A stretch of 64,000 nt of DNA from Bombardia bombarda. Its lineage: Eukaryota; Ascomycota; Sordariomycetes; Sordariales; Lasiosphaeriaceae. Each line of letters begins with the position of its first letter. The first letter of the stretch is position 1. Of the stretch, positions 36,687 through 46,900 are shown piece by piece. The stretch is taken from contig JAULSR010000002.1 in assembly GCA_030512295.1 (NCBI GenBank), forward strand, positions 3,534,001-3,598,000, written 5' to 3'. The position numbers and the translations under genes are program-made. The notes beneath the pieces were generated by a model, which saw only the letters and a program-made list of their open reading frames with translations, ran no database searches and had not been told where the DNA came from.

Positions 36687-37082
36687 TCCTTCTCCATCAT
36701 CCTCAACCGTAGCAAGAAAGTCGTTGAGCTCGCGCCCGGTCAGGGCAGGCGGACACGACACTATCTTGGTCTCGACGTCATACTTCATTCCACGGTCGAC
36801 GTCGAGGGCGTCGAGGTCGGCGAGATCAATCAGGACGGCGTCGTGGCGGACGCTCCATACGGCCCAGCTGTGGCCGCCGCTGCGCACGCTGACGCGGCAG
36901 CTGTGCGCCTTGGCGAGCTCGACCGCCGCCACCACATCGGCTGCTGTGCGCGCCTTGCACACGGCGAACGGCACGCGCGAGGTGTCGCGGCGCAGGTTGA
37001 AGACGCGGGACCAGACGGCGGCGGCAAAGACGGCTGGGTCGGTTGAGTCGCGAAGGAGGATGGCGGGGGTGGTGGTTGCCAT
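35333..37082 (-). CDS. BBE-like FAD-linked oxidoreductase
   Basis: This is an FAD_binding_4 (VAO/berberine-bridge type) oxidase; the substrate is unknown. Exons 37082-36567, 36473-36225 and 36076-35333 (introns 93 and 148 nt) give 502 residues. The start is the ATG reading MATTTPAILLRDS. VSVRSGGHSWAVW contains the His that covalently binds FAD in this family, and GGHCPDVGLGGFLLQGGMG carries a Cys at the position of the second flavin bond, so bicovalent FAD is plausible. Between them is a 14-Gly tract encoded by a (GCC)n repeat. Later blocks are NWGWACESVTAVDLVTA and WAARGAGPGFPAIVTRFHL. The C-terminal RVRERWDPEGRICGF resembles the BBE end. No clear signal peptide is visible. It converges on the P450. 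Confidence 0.88.
36651..36686 (+). repeat. (GCC)12 microsatellite coding for poly-Gly
   Basis: Twelve perfect GCC units on the plus strand encode most of a 14-glycine tract inside the FAD-binding domain of the minus-strand oxidoreductase. The length is expected to vary between strains in 3-bp steps. Confidence 0.9.
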
Positions 37083-38587
37083 GGTTGTTTTGTTTGTAAG
37101 TATCTCCACTTGGGGATGGCTTCAGCTTCGATGCGGTTGTAATTTGCAGAATGGAAACAAAATGGGAGGGGGAAAAGAAGAGGGGGAAAAGAAGAGGGGG
37201 AAAGAAGAGGGGGAAAATAGAGATAAAAGCGGACAGCCACTTGACTTGACCTTTTTCTATAGAATTAATTTGACAAGATAAAACATGAAGGTTGGTCGTC
37301 ATTGCAACGGTCAGAGGAGGCGGAGGTGTGTTCTTGACCGGGATGCACCTTCATGCAATGCAAGACCCCCACCTTCCGGCCTTGCATCCGGGCATCAATC
37401 CGGCAGCCGGGCCCGGGTCTTTTTCCTTTTTTTTCCTTATGTCCAACGGGGCGGGTGGTGGGTTATATCAACACGATATACGTGAATAACGGAATGAGAA
37501 AGACGGATGGCTGAGTCGGGTATGAGTAATTAGAGGAGACTTTAGACTTAGGGCACGAATGTCTCTATTTGACTTATCGGAGAAAGTATCGGGCCTCTCC
37601 CTAAATCGATAGATTAAACAAGTCTTATCAACACGACGCGTTGAATGCGACAGTGAAAGATATAATCTTGGTGTCTGTTCAGTGGGGTGAAAGGCGTTTG
37701 AAAGAAAGCCATCAAATCAGGCCATGACTTCCGGCCACGAGAGGGACATACATAGTTTCTTTCAAGAAAGAAAGAAAAGCTGCGCTTTGCATCGCTGATG
37801 TTGGATGAACCGCGATGGATGCTATTTCAGGCAGTCGGTTTCAAATCTGCCAAGACTGCTGTGTCATCATCTCACCGGGCAGCCATTCGCTGGAACTGGA
37901 ATGCGGAAAGTCACCCACCCAGGACCCTAGAATTGGGCCCTGCGGCTTGGATGTCGCCCCACAACGTTCCATCATCCATGCATGCGTGGAAGACGATCCA
38001 ACTCTTATTTCCCCCGTCACCCTCTTGACATCGAACTGCGAACTGCAATTGCAACATTCCTCAGTTTTCTCGAGTTTGTAGAGCGTCCATCCACCCACCA
38101 TTATTTCACGGGGGCCTATTAGAATCTCCCTGGACAATGAAGGCTGACGCGACTCTGCTGTGAGGTGTCGGGTTTCGGGCGTCAAGCCTCCCAGGGCTGG
38201 CTTATCTCGCTGGCGGCCGACCCGACTGCCTGCGAAGGAGCTGCGCCTCCCTGTCAAGCTGTCAGCATCTCATCTCAACTAAGGCTGGGTCTCGCCAAGC
38301 GGTTAGATTCCTGCCAACTCCCACCATTCAGCTGAGAGGAAAGTGGACGTCAAGGTTTGCTAGGGTGTTGGCTAATGTGCTTTAAAAACCCCAGTGGGTG
38401 ACCGCCGCTTGGCGGGACTGCGATGTTCTCTCTTTTCCGTTTTGCCCCCCTCTCAAACTTGAAGTCAAGTCTGACCCGTTGTGTGTTTTGTGTTTTCCTC
38501 AACACCAAAGCCAAAACTTCAAGCCTCAGCTCCGTCAGTGAAACGACAAACAGAACAGCAGCCGCAAAGAAGAGAAAGGAAACCAAA
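37083..38587. promoter_or_regulatory. divergent intergenic region, FAD oxidoreductase and GPI protein
   Basis: This should hold promoters for both flanking genes. A purine tandem repeat (37164-37218) lies just upstream of the oxidoreductase. A TTTAAAAA element near 38381 is a TATA-like candidate for the plus-strand gene. No gene is seen. Confidence 0.45.
37164..37218 (+). repeat. tandem polypurine repeat, unit AGGGGGAAAAGAAG
   Basis: About three and a half copies of a 13-14-bp all-purine unit occur 80-135 bp upstream of the FAD oxidoreductase ATG, in its likely promoter or leader. Mirror-like purine tracts can form triplex DNA and change length. Confidence 0.85.
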
Positions 38588-39313
38588 ATGCGCGCCCCAT
38601 CCCTCCTCCTCGCCCTCGTGGCCGTCCCCGTCGCCCTTGCTCTCGCGCCAGCAGCAGACATCATCGCGCCCCGTCAAGCAGGAACAATCGCCGCTCCCCC
38701 CGCCGCTGTCCCCACCGCCCCAGCAGCAACCGAAGCCGCCCAGGAAACCACGGCACCACTCCCCGCCTCCACCTCAGCGCCCCCCTCCTCCACCCCGACC
38801 CCAACATCCGCCACCACCACCTCCATCAGCGTCGACATCGCCGCCTGCGAAAAAGCCATCGACACCCTCCTGCTCGCCGTCAGCCAGCTGCCCACCCCCA
38901 ACGCCGCCCTCGGCGCCTACCTCTCGACCGAGACCGCCACCGTGACGGACCCCTGCCGGTGGGTCGCCGACGCGCCCATGTCGCTGGCCGGCGACATCAG
39001 CGCCTACTCGTCCAACGTCGTCGACATGCTGAGCCGCAACGCCGCCGAGGTGTCCGAGGTCGCGTCGTGCGTCGACGTCGGCGGCGCGTCCATCACGAGG
39101 GCTGAGATGGTGACGCCGCTGTTTGGGCTGCCGCAGTGCGAGCAGACGAGCACGGGGAGCAATGGCGGCGGGGGCGCGACGGCGGGCACCTGGACTACGT
39201 TTTATGGGTGGCCGACGAGCACGAGCAAGGCGGGCGTGATGGGTGCGAGGGAGACGGGCGTGGTGGGCGTGGTGGGCGCGGCGGTGTTGTTTGGGGTTGT
39301 GGGGGTTTTGTGA
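38588..39313 (+). CDS. predicted GPI-anchored surface protein
   Basis: This single-exon gene encodes 241 residues of no family I can name. Residues 1-22 are a signal peptide (MRAPSLLLALVAVPVALALA), followed by a dibasic-type site (IAPRQ). A Pro/Ala/Thr/Ser-rich stretch to about residue 75 is likely O-glycosylated. The central part (DIAACEKAIDTLLLAVSQLP ... DPCRWVADAPMSLAGDISAY ... SCVDVGG ... LPQCEQTS) has four cysteines and looks helical. A Gly/Ser/Thr-rich linker leads to a hydrophobic C-terminus (GVVGVVGAAVLFGVVGVL), typical of a GPI-attachment signal, so it should sit on the plasma membrane or cell wall. Codon use is strongly C-ending, as in expressed fungal genes. Function is unknown. 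Confidence 0.75.
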   Translation: MRAPSLLLALVAVPVALALAPAADIIAPRQAGTIAAPPAAVPTAPAATEAAQETTAPLPASTSAPPSSTPTPTSATTTSISVDIAACEKAIDTLLLAVSQLPTPNAALGAYLSTETATVTDPCRWVADAPMSLAGDISAYSSNVVDMLSRNAAEVSEVASCVDVGGASITRAEMVTPLFGLPQCEQTSTGSNGGGGATAGTWTTFYGWPTSTSKAGVMGARETGVVGVVGAAVLFGVVGVL

Positions 39314-39904
39314 GGAAATAGAGGTGGAAGCAAGAAGAGATGGCGATGATGGATGGGAAATGGATTGGGGGGTTAGCATTAGACTGGCGTTGACTTTTAT
39401 TTCTCTGTCTGGCGGTTCGTTGCCTTGCGATGATGAAGTTTGTTATCCCCTTTTGTTGGACGGTGATTTACAGATTATACCCCCTTTTGTTGATGAGTCT
39501 GATATATCTAAACAATTCACTGTCCATTTTTTCAAGCTGCAATCAGTTTCTTGATGTTCAATTTACACAAGGAACTGCGCATAAAGACAAATAGAGAAGG
39601 TGGTGATATTTGCTAAGTAGCTGTCTTGTAAGGAAATGAGTGAACGGACCCTGAAACCTGAACCCGTCGACGCCTGTGTATCCCAATGTATCTATCCCGC
39701 GAAGAAACAACCATCATGCCGCTAAATCAATGCATGTCTCTGGCTGGCGGCTAACTGCCTCTTATCTCGTTTCCGTCTACCTTCGCCATCGTCGTAACCC
39801 TCTTCATCTTCCGCATCGTCTAGGTCATAGTGCCTCTTTCATCCCCATCCTCATCATCTGCTTTACTCCTCCTCTTCATCACCCCAACCGACCAGCTTCA
39901 TCAG
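39314..39904. other. convergent intergenic region
   Basis: These 591 bp between the stop codons of the GPI-type and acidic protein genes contain no supported gene. They are mostly AT-rich 3' flanks. Confidence 0.4.
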
Positions 39905-41038
39905 CTACATCACCAACTCCATCTCCAGCTCGTAGCACACATCCTCATCTTCATCCTCATTTTCGTCGTCCTCCCATTCAGAATACTCATCATCCTCGTA
40001 AAAAATATCGTCGTCAGACGGGACGTCATACCAAGCGCGCACCGCCCGCTGCATCTCAGAGTCGTTCAAATTCCAGTCATAGTAGTGTCTCTGCCCACCC
40101 ACCACCTCAACGGGGTCGGGATATTGGAGTTGGGACAGGTTGCCCACGGGGGAGTTCAGCAGGGTCTCATCGTCATCGCCAAACTCTTGCTCCTCTTCCT
40201 CTTCGTCAGAGCCGTACTCGGTAGATGAGAACCAGATGGCAGAATCGGCGGTGGAAAAGATGGAGTCGGCGTCATCAGAGTCATCTTCGTAGTACTCGTC
40301 GTCAGAGAAATCGTTGTCCTCCTCTTCCTCCTCGTCGTAGTCGTTGTCGTCGTCGTCGTCGTCGTCGTCTTCCTCCTCTCCATACCCCCAAAGGTTATCC
40401 AGCTCAGCCATAAAGGGAAAGTGAGCAGCTGCTTGGTCGAGAATGTCTATTGCCGTAGTTATAGTGTCATGCGTGAAGCGTTTGGGGAGATCAGGGTAAT
40501 ACGACATGCAGATGCCAGAGTCTGTGTCTTGCGAGGCGTAAACACCGTCGTTATCATCATCATGATCGTCATCATGATCGTCATCGTACTCGTCGTCGTA
40601 CTTGTACTCGTCCTCGATCTCACAGTCCCAGAGGTTGTCCAACTCGGCCATGCAGTGGAAATGTGCAGCAGCTCGGTCCAAGATGTTTGTTGCAGCTGCT
40701 GCTGCTGTGGCGGTGACAGGATGATCGGTGGTGTGTCCCGAAGTAACAGGATGCGTATGTGCCGATGAGGCAGAGGAGTGAATGTCACAGATGGTAGTGA
40801 TGTCAGACAATTTCAGGATGTCATGCGAGTTGTTGTCGGTGCTGTTGGTGCTAATTGTCAAACCAATATTCTTCTGGGCAGGAGCAGCTACAGAAGCAGG
40901 AGCAGCTGAAACAATGGCGCCCAAAAACAGCTCTGGTGCTTCAAGAATCGTCATCTCCACGCTCTGGCCCACCTCCGTCGCGACACGGCAGGACAGGCCA
41001 GGCTTATCAGATGCGTTGGTGTGCGTGGTGTGATCCAT
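39905..41038 (-). CDS. acidic hypothetical protein with internal duplication
   Basis: This single exon encodes 377 residues from an ATG reading MDHTTHTNASDKPG. I recognise no family. The first ~115 residues are Thr/Ser/Ala/His-rich. Two similar modules follow, NILDRAAAHFHCMAELDNLW and DILDQAAAHFPFMAELDNLW, each next to an Asp/Glu/Tyr-rich run encoded partly by (GTC)n and (CTC/CAT)n repeats. The C-terminal half is extremely acidic (DSDDADSIFSTADSAIWFSS, then Glu runs) and ends YELEMELVM. No signal peptide, membrane segment or zinc ligand set is visible. The composition suggests a disordered nuclear or chaperone-like acidic protein, but this is inference. Confidence 0.6.
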   Translation of the reverse strand: MDHTTHTNASDKPGLSCRVATEVGQSVEMTILEAPELFLGAIVSAAPASVAAPAQKNIGLTISTNSTDNNSHDILKLSDITTICDIHSSASSAHTHPVTSGHTTDHPVTATAAAAATNILDRAAAHFHCMAELDNLWDCEIEDEYKYDDEYDDDHDDDHDDDNDGVYASQDTDSGICMSYYPDLPKRFTHDTITTAIDILDQAAAHFPFMAELDNLWGYGEEEDDDDDDDDNDYDEEEEEDNDFSDDEYYEDDSDDADSIFSTADSAIWFSSTEYGSDEEEEEQEFGDDDETLLNSPVGNLSQLQYPDPVEVVGGQRHYYDWNLNDSEMQRAVRAWYDVPSDDDIFYEDDEYSEWEDDENEDEDEDVCYELEMELVM

Positions 41039-41485
41039 GGCGTTTGCTTTTGGCGATCGTCGACTTGGAGGTTTAATCTTTGGGCTAATGATGAAGAGTA
41101 TCAAGCCAAAAATGAAACGAGCTTGACTGGCAAAAACATGTGCGGCTGTTGACGAAAGGGAAAGAGAAGCCAGAGCAGGACATGACGGCGGAATTTATAC
41201 CTGAATCTGGGCGTCAAGTGGCTATTCATTCTCTCACGAATTACAATGGGAATGCATCTTGTTGTGTAACCACTTATTCAGGCATAGCATTAGACAATAG
41301 CAAACACATCCACATGGCTTCAATCTGACCTACGAATACCCCTCTCCTATTGTGCAATCACAGCGGCAAACAGACTCCAGTATCCACCAATACTTATTCG
41401 TTCCAACAATAGCAGACTCCCATTATGCACTCGTCATAAATCAACGCATCAAAACAACATTTCAAACATCACAAGAGCTGGCTGC
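41039..41485. other. intergenic, two minus-strand genes
   Basis: These 447 bp should contain the promoter of the acidic-protein gene and the 3' UTR of the transhydrogenase gene. Nothing else is seen. Confidence 0.4.
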
Positions 41486-43132
41486 CTAATACTCCATCGC
41501 ATCCTCAAACAACCTCCTCAACTGCTCCCTCTCCTGCTCCAACTCCTTTGCCAGCCCCGGCGCCAGCATCAGCACCCGCTGCTGCGGTATCGTGCCCTCG
41601 ACCAGCTCATCGATATGCTCACTCCCAAACCCGAGCGCCTTGAGCCCGGCCGGCTGGTCGCCCAGCTCCGCCAGAAACTTGGTCAGCGCGTCAGCCAGCA
41701 CCTCGCCGGCGCTCTCGCGCTTCACGTTGGAGATGTCGACGCCAAACGCCTCGGCCGCCGCCAGGTGGCGCTCCGGGTTCGACGCGCCGATGAAGCGAAA
41801 CACGGCGGGGGCCGTCACCGCCACCGAGACACCGTGCGGGATGATGGGCGCCGACACCTCGTAGCCCGCGTGCTTGTACTCGGTCGGGTTCTGCCCAGAA
41901 ATAGGATACGACATGCCTGTTTGTTTTCCTCTTTAATTAGTCTCATCCCATCTCACGTAACAGCTGATAAAACAATAATGAGAAGAGATTCAAACCCACC
42001 ATGACAAAGATGAACACCCGCATTCCCAAACCCCACGCCCGCGAGCGTCGCCGCAAGCAACATCTGGCTCTGCGCCTCCATATCATCCGGGTCCCGCACC
42101 GAGCGCGGCAGGTACTTGACCGTCGACCTCAGCGCGCTCAGCGAGAAGATATCACTAATAGGATTAGCCCCCTGGTACGCCGGCCGCAGCAGCGGATTCT
42201 TCGGCCTCGGCACGCGCTCGTTAAACGGAATGGCCGTCCAGCTCTCGAGCGAATGACACAGCACATCAAGCCCCGAACTGGCCTTAACCGCAGCCGGCAT
42301 CGTGCGCGTATTGAGCGGGTCGCAAATACCCAGCGTCGGCTTCAAATTCCGATGCGCCACGCCCGTCTTAGCCCGCCGCGACGCCAGGTCAAAAATAGCC
42401 GTGCCCGTCGTCTCGCTGCCCGTGCCCGCCGTGGTCGGGATGGCAATCAGCGGCAGCAGCTTGCGGTCGATGGGCCGCCCTTTTCCCAGGGGCGCGTTGA
42501 CAAAGTCCATAAAGTCGGCGTCGGGGTAGCACGTGTACAGGTTCATGAGCTTGGCCGTGTCGATGACGGAGCCGCCGCCGACGGCGAGGAAGGTGTCGGG
42601 GTTGTACGGCTTGACCCACTCGATGGCCTCCTTGATGCTGTAGTCCTTGGGCTCGACGCGCGTCTTGTTGAAGACGCGGAAGTCGAGCCCCTCGCGCGTC
42701 AGCGCCTCGCGCACCTGCCGCATCGCGTCCAGCTTGTCCACCGTCTCGTCCGTCACCACGCACACCCGCTTGGCCTGCATGTTGGTCAGGTCCATGCCCA
42801 CCTCGCCGGTAGATCCGGGCCCGAAGCGGATCGACGAGGCCGCCATCTCAAAGGCGTACTCTTTCAGCTGCGACGAGTCCTGCGGCGTGGCGTAGCTGCG
42901 CCGGGACGTCCGGTCCGCGAATCGGTTGACGGCGGGCGCGACATGGTTGTGGTGGTGGCCCGGGTTGGAGTGGCAGGGACACGACGGCGGGTGCGTGTAT
43001 TGCACGGTTCGTAATAGATTTACAGCCCGCGCCGCTTTCTAGAGATGGAACGGATGCCGTGTCAATGAGTAATAATAAGGATGTGTAGGCGTGGAGACTC
43101 ACATTGGGCACAACCCGGATCGCAGCTCCCAT
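41486..43132 (-). CDS. hydroxyacid-oxoacid transhydrogenase, mitochondrial iron-type ADH
   Basis: This is an ADHFE1/HOT-type group III (iron-containing) dehydrogenase, which in animals couples 4-hydroxybutyrate oxidation to 2-oxoglutarate reduction in mitochondria. Exons 43132-43103 (10 codons), 43038-42000 and 41916-41486 (introns 64 and 83 nt) give 499 residues. The N-terminus is basic and looks like a presequence. Characteristic blocks are FEMAASSIRFGPGSTGEVG, FLAVGGGSVIDTAKLMNLY, IPTTAGTGSETTGTAIFD, and the metal-ligand region GLDVLCHSLESWTA. The second junction restores GVHLCHG-MSYPISGQNP, a signature of the family. The tiny first exon rests on the ATG, the GTGAGT donor and the matching phase. 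Confidence 0.92.
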
Positions 43133-43960
43133 TTTGAGCGGTATGTACGGTATCTATGAACCTTAATCTTGTCTGACCTGCTGCTGTCCGCGACTTCCTC
43201 AAGTATGATGTCTGGTCTGAGGCAGGCACACGGCGCTTGGGGGAGGGGGAGGTTCGTTCCTGCAGCTGGGAGAGGGGAAGACGATCAATGACCGCCATCC
43301 GTTCTTTCCCCAAGTCACTCCTGCCCTCAATGGCCCAGTCCCCCAATACTTACAACACTGACATCCGGCTAGCATCTTCCGGCGTCGCTGACCCCTCACG
43401 CCCGCCATTGTTCCCGATGTTAGAGGCATTGGGGAACCACAAGTCCCGCCCCCCCCGTCATGGATCGGTGTGGGTAGATTGCGGGGTAAGTGAAAGAGCT
43501 CCACATTTGACATTCAGCTTGCCAGCCGAGCCAGCTTCCCCGGCCAACCCGTCGTCAATACCTCGGGATACCCATTTGGGGAGGTTGCTATTGCCGCAGG
43601 GGATGGTAAATCAGTTGTAAATTACCCCTTTTCACATCTCTCTAGCAAAACAAAACACCCAAAGAATGTCACAAGAAGCAGATATCGAGATGCTGTACCT
43701 TAGGTATTAAAATGAAAATTGTTATGCTGCTAAATAATGACTGACTATAAAGGTTTTCCTTTTTCTGTTATGAGGGTATATGCACTTGAACATGCCAAAA
43801 GCAGTTGCTTGCCTTTCTTCTTACTTACTTGCGCCCCTTTCAACACTTCCATTCATCGATACCCAATGTCATAACGCCTCATAAAAAAAAAAAGAAAGAA
43901 ACAACGCGAACCTCCATCTCAACAATGCACTCTCAAAATACTCAATAATCCCAATGCACT
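43133..43960. other. intergenic between HOT and copper ATPase genes
   Basis: This 828-bp stretch holds the HOT promoter and the copper ATPase 3' flank. It has a short C7 run near 43450 and no supported gene. Confidence 0.4.
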
Positions 43961-46900
43961 CTATCCATGAATTCTCCTCTCCCTAAACCCCAACCCCGGC
44001 ACCCTGCTCCTCAGCGCCAGCGAGCTCAGCACAACACTGATGCTGCTCAGCGCCATCGCTAGGCTCGCCCACACCGGGTCCAGCCTGACATGGGTCCCGT
44101 TGCTCTCGATCGGGTAAAACACGCCCGCCGCCACCGGCACCGCCAGGCAGTTGTACACCAGCGCCCAGCCAAAGTTGAACTTGATGCGCCGAAACACCGT
44201 CGCCGACAGGTCCAGCAGCGTCACCACCGCGCTCAGGTCGCTCTTGACCAGCACAAAGTCGGCGCTGCTGATGGCGATGTCGCTGCCTGATCCGATCGCG
44301 ATGCCCACGTCCGCCGTCGCCAGCGCAGGACTGTCGTTGATACCGTCGCCCACCATGGCCACGATGGCGCGGCGCGTAGATGACTCGCTTCTGACACCTG
44401 TCCGTGCTTTTTGTGTTGACTGCAGGTACGTGATCTTGTCCGCCTTGCCCGTTGGGAGCACGCCGGCAATCACCTGGTCCCGGGGTATACCCAGCTGCAT
44501 GGCGACTGCCTCTGCTGTGGTCGGGTTATCACCCGAGAGCATCCATACACGCGTGCCACGGGACTGCAGGGCCCGGATAATGTGTGGTGCTTCGGGGCGG
44601 ATGGGGTCCGATATGGAGAGGCTGGCAGAGAGAGACCAGACATTGGACTGCATCATTTTGGTCGCCACCAGTGCAACCGACTTGGCCTCGCTCTTCCATC
44701 GCTGTAGTGTTTGGGCAGTCTCGGCAGACACAGGAATAGAGTAGTCGTCCACAAACGCCTCATTACCAACGATAATCTCAAACGACTCCTCCGGGGTAGT
44801 TCCACGGCATGTCGCCTTCATCCCCTTACCAGCTATCTCCTGTAGGTTTTCGATCTGAACTTTGGTGGATGCTGTCTGTCGCGCGCAAAAAGCGACAATC
44901 GCCTTCGCGATCGGGTGGCTGCTGTTCTCCTCCACCGCCTTCAGCGACGCCAGCAACACACTTCTCTCCGGCTTCCCGCCGCCTTCGATGGCACCATAAA
45001 CCTCCGAGTCGGTAATGCTGGGCTCCCCACCCATAGTCAGAGTCCCCGTCTTGTCAAAGACAACACAGTCAATGCGGCTCGCCTTCTCAAAAGCCTCGCC
45101 ACCGCCCTTGGCCAAGATCCCGTGCTTCGCTGCCAACCCACCCCCAACAAAAATAGCCGTCGGCGCCGCAAGGGCCAGACCACAGGGACACGCCACAACA
45201 AACACCGAGATCGCAAACTGCAACGAGAAGGCCACCCATCCACCCGAGCTGACATCCAGAAAATGCCCCGGCACCCGCCCGCTCAGCCCCAGCGACAGCC
45301 AAACCAGCCACGTCAAGATCGCAATGAGCGTCACAATCGGCACAAAATACGTCGTGAGCATATCAGCAATCTGCTCAATCGGCGCCCGCTTCGTCTGGCC
45401 CTCGCGCACGACATTGACAATCTGGTCCAGCATGGACCGCCCTGCCACGCCCGTGATGCGCACCAGGACCGACGCGTCCTTATTGACCGTCCCGGAAAAC
45501 ACCTCGTCGCCCACAACCTTCCTCACAAGCCTCGACTCGCCCGTCAGGCTCGACTCGTCAAAGTTGCTCTCGCCCCTCACCACCGTCCCGTCCGCCGGCG
45601 GCGACGCCCCATGCATGATCCGCACCACATCCCCAAAGTCCAGCAGGTCCGCCTTGACCACCACATCCTCCTCCTTCTCCTCCTCTCCGTAATTTTCCAC
45701 CAGAATCGCCGTCGTCGGCCGCAACCTACCCAACATCTCCACAGCATCGCCCGTCCGCGACTTGCTGTAGCTCTCAATCAGCCTGCCCAGCAGCAGGAAA
45801 AACGTCAGAAACACAACCGAATCAAAGTAAAAATTCGAATCGCTAATCTCATCGGGCTGGTACGCCGCCGCCGCAATCAGCTGGCTCACCGACGAGATGT
45901 ACGCAATCGTCGTGCCCAGCGACATGAGCGTGTTCATGCTCCCGAACCGATAGAACCTCTGCAGGAACGGCACCCTACTGCCGCGCCGCCAGAGCGTGCG
46001 GATCTCCTTGCACGCGCGCGTGTGGAATATGTCCGCGGTGAAAAAGTACACGGGCGTCGCCATGATGAACAGCGCCATCTGCGCCCGGCTGATGCCCGAC
46101 GTCCACGGCTGCATCAGAAAGTGCCGCGACGCGCTCATGCCCGATACCAGGCTCATGTACACGATGCCTATGGTGAAAGTCGGTATGCAGACCAGACCGG
46201 TAAAGATGACGCGCCAGAGGATCCGCCGCTGGTGCTGCCGCTGGATCAGCTTGGACCGCTCCTCCAGCGTCGGCGGGTGGTACACCGACGCCTGGAACCC
46301 CGGGTCGCTCGCCACGATCGCTGCGAGTATGTGCCTAATAGTAAACGCCGGTGCGTCAGGCGTGTACGTGATCTTGACGATGGGCCGCTGGCGCGTCGGC
46401 TGCGCCACCACCTCCAGCCGCCGTCGGGCTTGGAACCCCGCCAGACTGTTGGTGACGCGCGACGGGCAGTGCTCGCAGTAGAGGCCGTCGATCATGATCT
46501 CGACCGTCCGCTCTTGTTCCTCCTCGGGAAGTGTGTCTTGAGTGGCGATGACAACGGCAACGACGGTGTCGATGGCCGCGTCGTAACCTAGGTCCTCGAT
46601 TGCTTCTGCAACCTTCTCTGCATTGTCCCTGCCGCCTTGGAATTCTACCGTCGCGCTGTTGGTGAGCAGGTTGATGCTGACGTCCTTGATCCAGTCGCGT
46701 TTTTTCATCTCGGATGTGATGGTGTTGGCGCATGCCGCGCAGGTCATGCCGCCGATGGCGAGTGTGGCACGCCATGTACCGGTGGTTTCTTGGGCAAGAG
46801 CTTGGGGTGGCTTTCCATGGGTGATTTTGACAACGGTGTCGACAGTTGCTTCGTAGCCGAGATCCTCTATTGCCTCGACCAGATCAGCTCCTCTCTCCTC

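Noticed and set aside
42001..43014. 337-codon Arg/His-rich plus-strand frame
   Set aside because: It is the antisense shadow of the transhydrogenase gene.
44915..46591. 558-codon His/Arg/Gln-rich plus-strand frame
   Set aside because: It is the antisense shadow of the copper ATPase and has no family motif of its own.
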